From positions 1-32,094 of the forward strand of contig CALWSN010000017.1 of the NCBI GenBank assembly GCA_944384215.1: 32,094 bases of DNA. The letters run 5' to 3'. A program made the position numbers and the translations under genes. Below are positions 17,302 to 24,496 of this stretch, piece by piece. The number at the start of each line of letters is the position of its first letter. The stretch's first letter is position 1. The stretch is from an uncultured Clostridia bacterium. GTDB taxonomy: Bacteria; Bacillota; Clostridia; Lachnospirales; CAG-274. The notes under the pieces are model-generated. The model saw nothing but the letters and a program-made list of their open reading frames with translations. It made no database searches and was not told the origin of the DNA.

Positions 17302-18622
17302 AAATATAGAAGACTATGTTAATAAAGTTTGTGAGCAAGTTAGATTTAAAAAGGCTCATTATAAAATATCAAAAGAAATAGAAAATCATATAATAGAGCA
17401 AAAAGAAAGCTTTTTAAAATATGGTATAACTGAAGACGAAGCTATGCAAAAAGCTATAAATGAAATGGGAGATGCTGTGTTAGTTGGTGAAAGCTTTAAC
17501 TCTATATATAAACCAAAATTAAATTGGAACATAGTAATATTTGTATGTATTATGAGTATAACATTTACTATTATACAAGGAATTTTTAATTTATATCCTA
17601 ATTATTTACCAGATTATAATAGTATTAGCTTACCAAGAGAGTTATTATATACTAATATAGGTATAATAGTTATGATAGTAGTATATTATATAGACTTTTA
17701 TAGTATTTTAAAATATGCAAATATTATATATTTAATAAATATTGTATTTATGGCGTTATCAATAAATAATTTTAACAGTAGCAACATATGGATTGATACT
17801 AGATTTATAACTAATAATATAATGATATATTTACCATTATTTTTTATTAGTGTAATATATGTAAATAAAGGTAAGGGGTATAAAGGTATTATAAAATGTT
17901 TAATATACATCTTTTTACCAGTTTTTATAAACAATGTAGAAAGATATATATTGTTATTTTATATTATTTCTACATTGTTAATATTAATATATAGTATACA
18001 TAAAAACTATTTTAATATAAAAAATAGATATATTTTTATCATTTTAGCAATAATATTTTTTACAATAATGTCTTTTATAATAGATTATTATATTTTTAAT
18101 TTTTTTTATTTTAATAGAGTTCAAATAGCTTTTTATAATAATGATAAATATGGGCTAGGCTATGTTAATTATGCATTTTATGAAATATTAAAAAATAGCA
18201 GATTTATAGGTGAAATGTTACCAATAACTAATAGTGACATAGACATAAAAATAATAGATACATTTTTAAATGATATGATTATATTGAAATTTATTATGAA
18301 ATTTGGTTATATTTCATTAATAGCTATTTTAGCAATATTTATATTATTTTTTTCATATATTTATAATATTTGTAATAAACAAAAAAGTGTATTAGGAAAT
18401 TTAGTTTGTATGAGCATATTTTTTATGTTTATAATACAGTTTATTATGAATATAAGCTATAATATATTTTACATATGGCCTAGTATAGGTATACCATTTA
18501 TATCTGGTGGATTAAATTATAAAATATATATTATGTTTAATATAGGTATTTTTTTATCTGTATATAAGGAAAAAGATGTATTAATAGATGATATTAATAA
18601 AATTAAATTAAAATTAAGTTAA
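17291..18622 (+). CDS. HAAS-domain membrane protein, divergent SEDS (FtsW/RodA)-like
   Basis: A 443-residue protein. Residues 1-75 form a HAAS-type (DUF1700/permease-prefix-like) helical domain (HYKISKEIENHIIEQ, ITEDEAMQKAINEMGDA), usually found on membrane proteins encoded next to PadR regulators. About ten transmembrane segments follow (about 78-430). Several positions resemble SEDS glycosyltransferases (FtsW/RodA/SpoVE): WIDTRFITNNIMIYLPLFF corresponds to the WI-QPSE-K region. LNDMIILKFIMKFGYIS, with D328, corresponds to the TDFIFA-E-G-IG segment carrying the catalytic Asp. WPSIGIPFISGGLNYKIYI, near 393, corresponds to GIPLPFISYGGSS. The start is TTG, with AAGGAGG eight bases upstream inside padR. 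Overlap with padR implies translational coupling. The SEDS assignment rests on pattern matching by eye and is weaker than the HAAS assignment. Confidence 0.72.
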   Translation: MRYKNIEDYVNKVCEQVRFKKAHYKISKEIENHIIEQKESFLKYGITEDEAMQKAINEMGDAVLVGESFNSIYKPKLNWNIVIFVCIMSITFTIIQGIFNLYPNYLPDYNSISLPRELLYTNIGIIVMIVVYYIDFYSILKYANIIYLINIVFMALSINNFNSSNIWIDTRFITNNIMIYLPLFFISVIYVNKGKGYKGIIKCLIYIFLPVFINNVERYILLFYIISTLLILIYSIHKNYFNIKNRYIFIILAIIFFTIMSFIIDYYIFNFFYFNRVQIAFYNNDKYGLGYVNYAFYEILKNSRFIGEMLPITNSDIDIKIIDTFLNDMIILKFIMKFGYISLIAILAIFILFFSYIYNICNKQKSVLGNLVCMSIFFMFIIQFIMNISYNIFYIWPSIGIPFISGGLNYKIYIMFNIGIFLSVYKEKDVLIDDINKIKLKLS

Positions 18623-18642
18623 AAATAACATAAAATTTAAGT

Positions 18643-18713
18643 AAAAATAAGTAATAAAATTATAAGCCTATTTAAAATAAGCATTTGCGCTATATTTATT
18701 ACTTATTTTTTTG
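18643..18713 (+). terminator. Terminator-like structure after the SEDS-like gene
   Basis: A perfect 16-bp stem (18643-18658 with 18695-18710) starts 20 bases after the stop and ends in TTTTTTT. The 36-base loop can fold further (GCCTATTT with AAATAAGC, one mismatch). The large loop is unusual for an intrinsic terminator, but the perfect stem and the T-run support it. Confidence 0.6.
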
Positions 18714-19020
18714 GTAAAAATATATAAAATATAAAAATACTTTTTAAGTAGGAATTAAAAATTTACTTAAAGTAAGATAAAAATAAAAATTATAAAATTA
18801 AGTAATTAAATAATTGGAAAAATATACTTAATATACTATAAAATCAATAATTAAAGGGCATAAAGTAAGTGATAATTGAATAAGTTTATAAAGTAAATAA
18901 TATTTAAATATAATATGTATAAATTTTGAATAGCTAAAATTAGTTGTATAAAATAAACAAAAATATATGAAAAATATAAAAAAAGTAGGCTCAAATACTC
19001 AAAAATAACGAATAAAATTA
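18714..19020. other. AT-rich non-coding stretch upstream of the sugar operon
   Basis: About 300 bases with no open reading frame of note, no tRNA-like fold and no recognisable riboswitch. It is nearly all A/T with recurring ACTTA/AAGTA words (for example around 18741-18781 and 18866-18896). I can assign no function. It may be an extended regulatory leader or spacer. Confidence 0.4.
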
Positions 19021-19024
19021 TTGT

Positions 19025-19040
19025 GCAATATTAATATTGC
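19025..19040. promoter_or_regulatory. 16-bp perfect palindrome, operator candidate of the sugar operon
   Basis: GCAATATTAATATTGC is fully self-complementary and stands out because its ends are G/C in otherwise A/T DNA. It overlaps the -35 of the candidate promoter at 19037-19065, the placement expected for a repressor site. It does not match the CcpA cre consensus. Confidence 0.5.
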
Positions 19041-19065
19041 TAAATTTTTAAATTTTTGTTATTCT
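19037..19065 (+). promoter_or_regulatory. Candidate extended -10 promoter of the sugar operon
   Basis: TTGCTA (19037-19042), a 17-base spacer, and TATTCT (19060-19065) preceded by TG at 19057-19058 (extended -10). Each hexamer matches 4/6, so it is modest. The palindrome over its -35 and a leader of about 70 bases before the first gene are the supporting context. Confidence 0.35.
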
Positions 19066-19068
19066 AAT

Positions 19069-19118
19069 TTTAGAAAAATTTTAACTTAAATAAGGTTAAA
19101 ATAAATTTAGAAAAATTT
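19069..19118. promoter_or_regulatory. 13-bp direct repeats flanking an 8-bp inverted repeat in the operon leader
   Basis: TTTAGAAAAATTT occurs at 19069-19081 and again at 19106-19118. Between and overlapping them, ATTTTAAC (19078-19085) pairs with GTTAAAAT (19095-19102) around nine bases. This may be a regulator-binding array (direct repeats are typical for AraC-type response regulators) or a leader hairpin. No regulator gene is adjacent. Confidence 0.35.
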
Positions 19119-19143
19119 CAGATTAGGAGGAGTGATTTTCATA

Positions 19144-20082
19144 ATGGAAAGCATGGAACTAAAAAGACCTAAACAAAAGAATACTTTTGGCAAAAACTTA
19201 AAAAGAGATATTACTCTTTGGTTATTTGTCATACCGGGTATAATAATTACATTTATTTTTAGTTATATACCTATGTATGGTGTACAGATTGCATTTAGAA
19301 ATTATAATTTTAGAGATGGTTTTTCTGGTAGTCCTTGGGTAGGGCTTGACCACTTTATTAGATTTTTTAATTCACCTTATTTTTTATTAACACTTAAAAA
19401 TACATTTATATTAAGTTTTTATTCGCTTGTAGCAGGTTTTCCTATTCCTATTATACTAGCTCTTATGTTAAATTCATTTAGACATAAAAGATATAGAAAA
19501 GTAATACAAGGTGTTACATATGCTCCAAACTTTATATCAGTGGTTGTTATGTGTGGTATGATAATATTATTCTTATCTCCAACATCAGGTATAATAAATC
19601 ATGTTATACGTAGTTTTGGTGGAGACCCTATAAACTTTATGGCTCATAAAGAATACTGGAGACATATATATGTATGGTCTGGTGTATGGCAAGGTATGGG
19701 CTGGGGCTCAGTTATTTATTTTGCAGCTTTATCAGGTGTTAGCCCAGAGCTTCACGAAGCAGCTATTGTAGATGGAGCTACAAAGTTTCAAATTATTAGA
19801 TATATAGACTTTCCTAGTATTTTACCAACAGCAACTATATTATTAATATTAAGCTGTGGTAGTCTTTTATCTGTTGGTTTTGAAAAGGTATTCCTATTAC
19901 AAAATGATTTAAATAAATCTGTTTCAGAAGTTATATCTACTTATACATATCAAGTAGGTTTAATAGATAGAGATACATCTTATTCTTCTGCTATTGGTTT
20001 ATTTAACTCATTAATTAATGCTATTTTCCTTATAGGAGTAAATAAAATTAGTAATAAATTATCTGGTAACGGATTATGGTAG
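19144..20082 (+). CDS. Carbohydrate ABC transporter permease, LplB/MalF type
   Basis: One of the two inner-membrane channel subunits of an oligosaccharide importer (CUT1 family, LplB/YtcP-like branch). Six hydrophobic segments are visible: near residues 20-40, 85-110, 120-145, 175-195, 230-250 and 285-305. The cytoplasmic EAA loop that contacts the ATPase is EAAIVDGATKFQIIRYIDFP. I chose the ATG at 19144 (312 residues). The AGGAGGAG at 19125-19132 touches the GTG at 19132, so that start cannot be used. The spacing to 19144 is 11 bases, a little long, and an ATG at 19153 is also possible. It is the first gene of the operon, 13 bases before the partner permease. Confidence 0.93.
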   Translation: MESMELKRPKQKNTFGKNLKRDITLWLFVIPGIIITFIFSYIPMYGVQIAFRNYNFRDGFSGSPWVGLDHFIRFFNSPYFLLTLKNTFILSFYSLVAGFPIPIILALMLNSFRHKRYRKVIQGVTYAPNFISVVVMCGMIILFLSPTSGIINHVIRSFGGDPINFMAHKEYWRHIYVWSGVWQGMGWGSVIYFAALSGVSPELHEAAIVDGATKFQIIRYIDFPSILPTATILLILSCGSLLSVGFEKVFLLQNDLNKSVSEVISTYTYQVGLIDRDTSYSSAIGLFNSLINAIFLIGVNKISNKLSGNGLW

Positions 20083-20095
20083 TAGGAGGTTTATT

Positions 20096-21013
20096 ATGGC
20101 AAGAGAGAAAAAGAAAGCAATAAAAAGATCAAAAAGTGATGTTATATTTGATGGTGTAATTTTTGTCATATTAACATTTATATTACTTATAGTAGCATAT
20201 CCATTATATTTTATAATTATATCTTCGGTTAGTAGCCCTGATAAAGTTGCTTCTGGTCAAGTTATATTTTATCCTATAGGTTTTACATTAGAAGGTTATA
20301 AAAAGGTATTTGAAAATAATCAAGTAATAACAGGTTTTATCAATTCATTAATATATACAACAGTTGGTACTTGTGTTAACTTATTATTAACAATACCTAC
20401 GGCTTATGCCTTATCTAGAAGAAAATTTCAAGGTAGAAAAGCTGTTACTATATTTTATATGATAACAATGTTTATAGGCGGTGGTATGATACCAACATAC
20501 TTAGTTGTACAAAAGTTAGGCTTATTAGATAGTATGTGGGCATTAATCTTACCAGGCTCATTAAGTGTTTATAATATGATAGTTGCAAGAACATTCTTTC
20601 AACAAAATATATCAGAAGAGCTTTATGAAGCAGCAGAGCTAGATGGCTGTGGCCATGGTAGATTTTTCTTTAGTATAGCATTACCATTATCTAAAGCTAT
20701 AATAGCTATTATGGTATTATATTATGGTGTAGGACACTGGAACTCATACTTTAGTGCATTATTATATATGCAAACAGAAGATAAATATCCTTTACAGTTA
20801 GTTTTACGTTCAATATTAGTACAAAATTCAGCTCAGTTATCTCAAACAGTAACATCTGCTGCTCAACAAGAAGCTTTGAGAAAACAACAAGAAGCTGTAG
20901 AGTTAATGAAATATTCGTTAATTATTATATCAAGTATACCAGTTTTAATTTTATATCCTTTTATACAAAGACATTTTACAAAAGGTGTAATGATTGGTTC
21001 TGTAAAAGGTTGA
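20096..21013 (+). CDS. Carbohydrate ABC transporter permease, LplC/MalG type
   Basis: The partner channel subunit of the importer, 305 residues. It has the LplC/YtcP features VAYPLYFIIISSVSSPDKVASGQV, split by the first membrane exit, and IPTAYALSRRKFQGRKAV. Also present are YLVVQKLGLLDSMWALILPG and the EAA loop EAAELDGCGHGRFFFSIALPLSKA at about residues 179-202. It ends with the family-typical ILYPFIQRHFTKGVMIGSVKG. Six membrane segments are evident. A basic N-terminus (REKKKAIKRSK) fits a cytoplasmic start. AGGAGG lies seven bases before the ATG. No ATPase gene follows, so a shared MsmX-type ATPase encoded elsewhere is expected, as is usual for this branch. Confidence 0.94.
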   Translation: MAREKKKAIKRSKSDVIFDGVIFVILTFILLIVAYPLYFIIISSVSSPDKVASGQVIFYPIGFTLEGYKKVFENNQVITGFINSLIYTTVGTCVNLLLTIPTAYALSRRKFQGRKAVTIFYMITMFIGGGMIPTYLVVQKLGLLDSMWALILPGSLSVYNMIVARTFFQQNISEELYEAAELDGCGHGRFFFSIALPLSKAIIAIMVLYYGVGHWNSYFSALLYMQTEDKYPLQLVLRSILVQNSAQLSQTVTSAAQQEALRKQQEAVELMKYSLIIISSIPVLILYPFIQRHFTKGVMIGSVKG

Positions 21014-21020
21014 TATTTAA

Positions 21021-21048
21021 AAAAATATATCTTTAAAAATATATTTTT
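21021..21048 (+). other. AT-only hairpin between the permease and binding-protein genes
   Basis: AAAAATATAT pairs with ATATATTTTT around an eight-base loop, just behind the second permease stop. An all-A/T stem of ten pairs is weak. It may slightly raise binding-protein expression relative to the permeases by ending or stabilising mRNA. Confidence 0.3.
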
Positions 21049-21083
21049 AACAATATAAACATATTTAAAGGAGAGATATTATT

Positions 21084-22751
21084 ATGAAAAGAAAGTTTGT
21101 TAAGAGAATTTCTATGTTTTTATCAACATTACTTATGACACAAGCACTATTAACAGGATGTGGTAATGGTGGCGGTGGTAGTACTGCTCAGTTTGATGAA
21201 AATGGTAAACCTATTTTAGAAGTAGATGAAAATGGTAAAGTTAATGGATTAATGAATCCAGAAGGATTACCAATAGTAGATGAAAAAGGTGAATATAGTT
21301 TTTCATTATTTGTAGATAACTCTACTCCATTAGAAGGTCAGTTTGCTTGGCAAATGTTAGAAGACCAAACAAATGTTAAAGTAGATGTAAAGCAATATGC
21401 TTATGAAATAGCTCAAGAAAAATATGGCTTAGCATTAAGCTCTGGTGACTATACAGATGTTATAGGTGGTTGGTGTTTAACTCCAACAGATATTTTAACT
21501 TATGGTGTTGATATGGGAATATTTATCCCACTTGAAGGATATTTTGAAGAATATGCTCCTAATATTATGAAACTTCTTGAAATACCAGGGGTTAGAGAAA
21601 CTATGACTGCTCCAGATGGACATATTTATTCTATACCATATGTTACAGATGCTCCAAAAGTAGACTTTAACCCATTTATTAACCAAAAATGGTTAGATAA
21701 TTTAGGATTACAAATGCCTACAAATACAGAAGAATTAAGAAATGTATTAAGAGAATTTAAAGCAAAAGATGCTAATGGTAATGGTAACCCTAATGATGAA
21801 ATTCCATTTTCTTCTGACCCTAATAATAGAAAAATAGGCTATCTTGCAGGTTGGTTTGGATTACCAATGGAAATGGATGGATTTACTATGATAGATGGTA
21901 AATTAGAGTTTGGTGCTAATAGAGAAGAATATAAAGAAATGGTTGAATATATGGCAAGCTTAAATGCTGAAGGATTATTAGACCCAGAATTTTTTACACA
22001 AGATTTAGCTACTTGGAAAGGTAAAGGAGCTCAAGACTTATATGGTGTTTCTATTGCTTATGGTAGTGGCGACTTTAAACAAATACCAGCAGGTGAAAAA
22101 CCAGATTATGTACCATTACCAGTGTTATCAAGCCCTAATTGTGATGACCCCAAATGGTTAGCAGATACAAATGGTGTTTCAACATTGAAAAATCAAGTAG
22201 TTATTACTGACAAAGCTAAAAACCCAGAGGTTATTGTTAGATGGTGGGATAATGTTTATGAAACAGATAACTCATTCCAAATATTAAATGGTCCTTTTGG
22301 TGTTACTTGTGAAAAATTAGGTGAAAATAGCTATAAAGTATATGATAGATCTACATTATCTCCAGAAGATGATGAAAAATATAGCTGGGCAAATATGTGG
22401 ACACAATCTTTACCAAAAAGTGTTCTTAAAAAAGATATAGAAGTAGAAGAAGTTAACCCTGGTTATCCAGAAAAAGAATATGTAGATGAAGCTTATGAAC
22501 CATATTTTGTAGGTAATGATGGTAATGGAAACTATGATATTATACCTTCTTATTGGGTAGAACCAGAATTTTCTTCTAAGTTATCAGAGTATACAATATC
22601 TATAACAGATTATATTAATCAAAAAACAGCACAATGGATTAGTGGTCAAGCAGATGTTAATGCAGAATGGGATGAATATTGTGCTCAATTAGATAAATTA
22701 GGTTTACAAGAATATATTAAAATTCGTCAAGAAGCGGTTGGTCAAATTTAA
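21084..22751 (+). CDS. Solute-binding lipoprotein of the oligosaccharide ABC importer
   Basis: The extracellular receptor of the importer, 555 residues. A basic, hydrophobic signal (KRKFVKRISMFLSTLLMTQ) ends in the lipobox LLTGC with C26 as the lipidated cysteine. A Gly-rich stretch and a short DENGK repeat linker (about 37-55) follow. The mature protein is of the large LplA/YtcQ type (family 1 extracellular solute-binding). It shows VDNSTPLEGQFAWQMLEDQTNVKV, DANGNGNPNDEIPFS (a calcium-site-like Asp/Asn loop), AYGSGDFKQIPAGEKPDY and VRWWDNVYETDNS. The ligand is not readable from sequence, but the downstream hydrolases suggest a fucosylated, mannose-containing oligosaccharide. AAAGGAGAG precedes the ATG. 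It is separated from the hydrolases by a long hairpin and a promoter candidate. Confidence 0.93.
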   Translation: MKRKFVKRISMFLSTLLMTQALLTGCGNGGGGSTAQFDENGKPILEVDENGKVNGLMNPEGLPIVDEKGEYSFSLFVDNSTPLEGQFAWQMLEDQTNVKVDVKQYAYEIAQEKYGLALSSGDYTDVIGGWCLTPTDILTYGVDMGIFIPLEGYFEEYAPNIMKLLEIPGVRETMTAPDGHIYSIPYVTDAPKVDFNPFINQKWLDNLGLQMPTNTEELRNVLREFKAKDANGNGNPNDEIPFSSDPNNRKIGYLAGWFGLPMEMDGFTMIDGKLEFGANREEYKEMVEYMASLNAEGLLDPEFFTQDLATWKGKGAQDLYGVSIAYGSGDFKQIPAGEKPDYVPLPVLSSPNCDDPKWLADTNGVSTLKNQVVITDKAKNPEVIVRWWDNVYETDNSFQILNGPFGVTCEKLGENSYKVYDRSTLSPEDDEKYSWANMWTQSLPKSVLKKDIEVEEVNPGYPEKEYVDEAYEPYFVGNDGNGNYDIIPSYWVEPEFSSKLSEYTISITDYINQKTAQWISGQADVNAEWDEYCAQLDKLGLQEYIKIRQEAVGQI

Positions 22752-22762
22752 TTTTTAAATAA

Positions 22763-22858
22763 AAGGTTTTTTCTTATTTCAATAAATCAAAATAATAAAT
22801 CTATAATTTAATATAGTATATAAAATTTTTGAAAAAAATTGAGATAAGGAAAAACCTT
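22763..22858 (+). terminator. Long hairpin (20 pairs, two G-U) after the binding-protein gene
   Basis: Bases 22763-22782 pair with 22839-22858, with only two U-G wobbles and a loop of about 56 bases. It begins 12 bases after the lipoprotein stop. The right arm alone can instead form ATAAGG-AAAAA-CCTTAT (22844-22860) followed by TTT, a small terminator-like hairpin. It is therefore likely to reduce read-through into the hydrolase genes or protect the upstream mRNA end. Confidence 0.55.
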
Positions 22859-22868
22859 ATTTTATAAT
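22839..22868 (+). promoter_or_regulatory. Candidate internal promoter for the glycoside hydrolase genes
   Basis: TTGAGA (22839-22844), an 18-base spacer, and a perfect TATAAT (22863-22868). The spacer contains the inverted repeat ATAAGG/CCTTAT, a possible operator. It would give a 5' leader of about 145 bases to the first fucosidase. It coincides with the right arm of the hairpin. Confidence 0.5.
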
Positions 22869-23018
22869 AAAAAATATATTTAAAATATTATATTATTTTT
22901 TATTATTAAGCTACCTTTCTTAAAGATAAAGTTAAAAGTTTAAATACATTAACTACTAATTATTATATAAATTTATTATATAGAATTTAAAAATATTTTA
23001 TAAAAGAGGTAAAAGCTT

Positions 23019-24425
23019 ATGCCTAAAGAATTAAAGTCTGAACAAATGGAAGAACACGAAGAAAAAGAAATTGTACAACAAGGTATACATAATTATAGTC
23101 AAGAAAAAAATTATGTATGGCCAACAGATGAAAGAATACTAAAAAAATTAGAGTGGTTTAAAGACCAAAAGTTAGCTCTTATGATACATTGGGGACCTTG
23201 CTCTCAGCTAGGTATTGTTACTTCTTGGGCTTTAAGTGATGAAGATGCACATTGGTCTAGGCATCAAATAAATTGGGATGTGTCTGGTGAAGAATTTAAA
23301 AAACAATATTTTGATTTGAATAAATCTTTTAATCCTATTAGATTTGAGCCAGAAAAATGGGCTAAACTTGCAAAAGAAAGTGGATTTAAATATTTATTAT
23401 TTACAACAAAACATCACGATGGATTTTGTATGTGGGATACAAAATATACAGACTATAAAATTACAGGAAAAGACTGCCCATTTAGAGTACATAAATATGC
23501 AGATATATGTGCATATTTGTTTGAAGCATTTAGAAGACAGGGATTAGGTATTGCAACATGTTTTTCAAAGGCAGATTGGCATATAGATAGTTACTGGAGC
23601 GAAAAATATGCAAGAGGAAAATACCAATGGAGAGGGCCTTCTTACAACCCGTTAGAAGAGCCAGAAGAATGGGAAAAATTTGTACAGTTTACACATAACC
23701 AAATAAAAGAGTTAGCTACTAATTATGGTCAAATAGATATTATGTGGTTTGATGCAGGTTGGGTAGATAAAAAATATGGTCAAGATATAAGACTTGGAGA
23801 GGTTATAGAACAGGTTAGAAAATATCAAAAAGGTATGTTATGTGTAGATAGAACAGTAGGTGGTACATATGAAAATTATGTAACACCAGAACAATGTGTA
23901 CCAGATGAACCATTAAATGTACCTTGGGAAAGTTGTTTAACTATGGGTATGGATTTTGCATATATGTATGAAGATGTATATAAAACGTCACGTCAAATAA
24001 TTTGTACTTTAGTAGATATAGTAGCAAAAGGTGGCAACCTTGCTCTTAATGTAATCCCACAGCCAGATGGACGATTGCCAGAAGGTGCTATTAAAACTAT
24101 GCAAGGTATGGGACAGTGGCTAAATAAATTTGGTGAATGTATATATGGAACTAGGGTATGTGTACCATATAAAAAAGATGGTGTGGCATTTACACAAAGA
24201 GAAAGTGAAGGTAAGGTATATGCTATTTATACATATCCAGAAGAAAATACATTACCAAAAGAAGAAATATTTATACCATATATAGAAAATTTTAAAAATA
24301 TAATATGTTTAAATAATAATAAAGAAGTAGAATATACCAAAAATGAAAAAGGTATAACAGTAAAATTAGTAAAAGAAGAGCAAGAAATATGCCCAATAGC
24401 TCATGTATTTTGTATAAATAAGTAA
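23019..24425 (+). CDS. GH29 alpha-L-fucosidase, first copy (diverged)
   Basis: A 468-residue family GH29 enzyme, which removes alpha-linked L-fucose with retention of configuration. There is no signal peptide, so it acts on imported sugar. An acidic N-terminal extension (about 1-30) precedes YVWPTDERILKKLEWF. GH29 marks are IHWG (56-59), LLFTTKHHDGFCMWD (137-151 by motif), the nucleophile D245 in IMWFDAGW, and E304 in WESC, placed where the acid/base lies in related enzymes. By my hand count it is about 84% identical to the next gene. It differs at normally conserved pocket positions: HWGPC (not HWGAY) at 57-61, MDFAYM at 311-316, YKTS at 321-324, and NVIP instead of NVGP at 344-347. Catalytic residues are kept, so altered substrate preference is more likely than inactivity. 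AGAGGT precedes the ATG. Confidence 0.93.
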   Translation: MPKELKSEQMEEHEEKEIVQQGIHNYSQEKNYVWPTDERILKKLEWFKDQKLALMIHWGPCSQLGIVTSWALSDEDAHWSRHQINWDVSGEEFKKQYFDLNKSFNPIRFEPEKWAKLAKESGFKYLLFTTKHHDGFCMWDTKYTDYKITGKDCPFRVHKYADICAYLFEAFRRQGLGIATCFSKADWHIDSYWSEKYARGKYQWRGPSYNPLEEPEEWEKFVQFTHNQIKELATNYGQIDIMWFDAGWVDKKYGQDIRLGEVIEQVRKYQKGMLCVDRTVGGTYENYVTPEQCVPDEPLNVPWESCLTMGMDFAYMYEDVYKTSRQIICTLVDIVAKGGNLALNVIPQPDGRLPEGAIKTMQGMGQWLNKFGECIYGTRVCVPYKKDGVAFTQRESEGKVYAIYTYPEENTLPKEEIFIPYIENFKNIICLNNNKEVEYTKNEKGITVKLVKEEQEICPIAHVFCINK

Positions 24426-24496
24426 CTTTAAAAATATGGTTAAATTTAATATTTAATATATTTTATATAAAATTTTTAATAAAAGAGGTAAAAAAT

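Noticed and set aside
19132..19143. GTG start for the first permease
   Set aside because: The GTG touches the AGGAGGAG ribosome site itself, so the ribosome could not use it. The next ATG at 19144 is better spaced.
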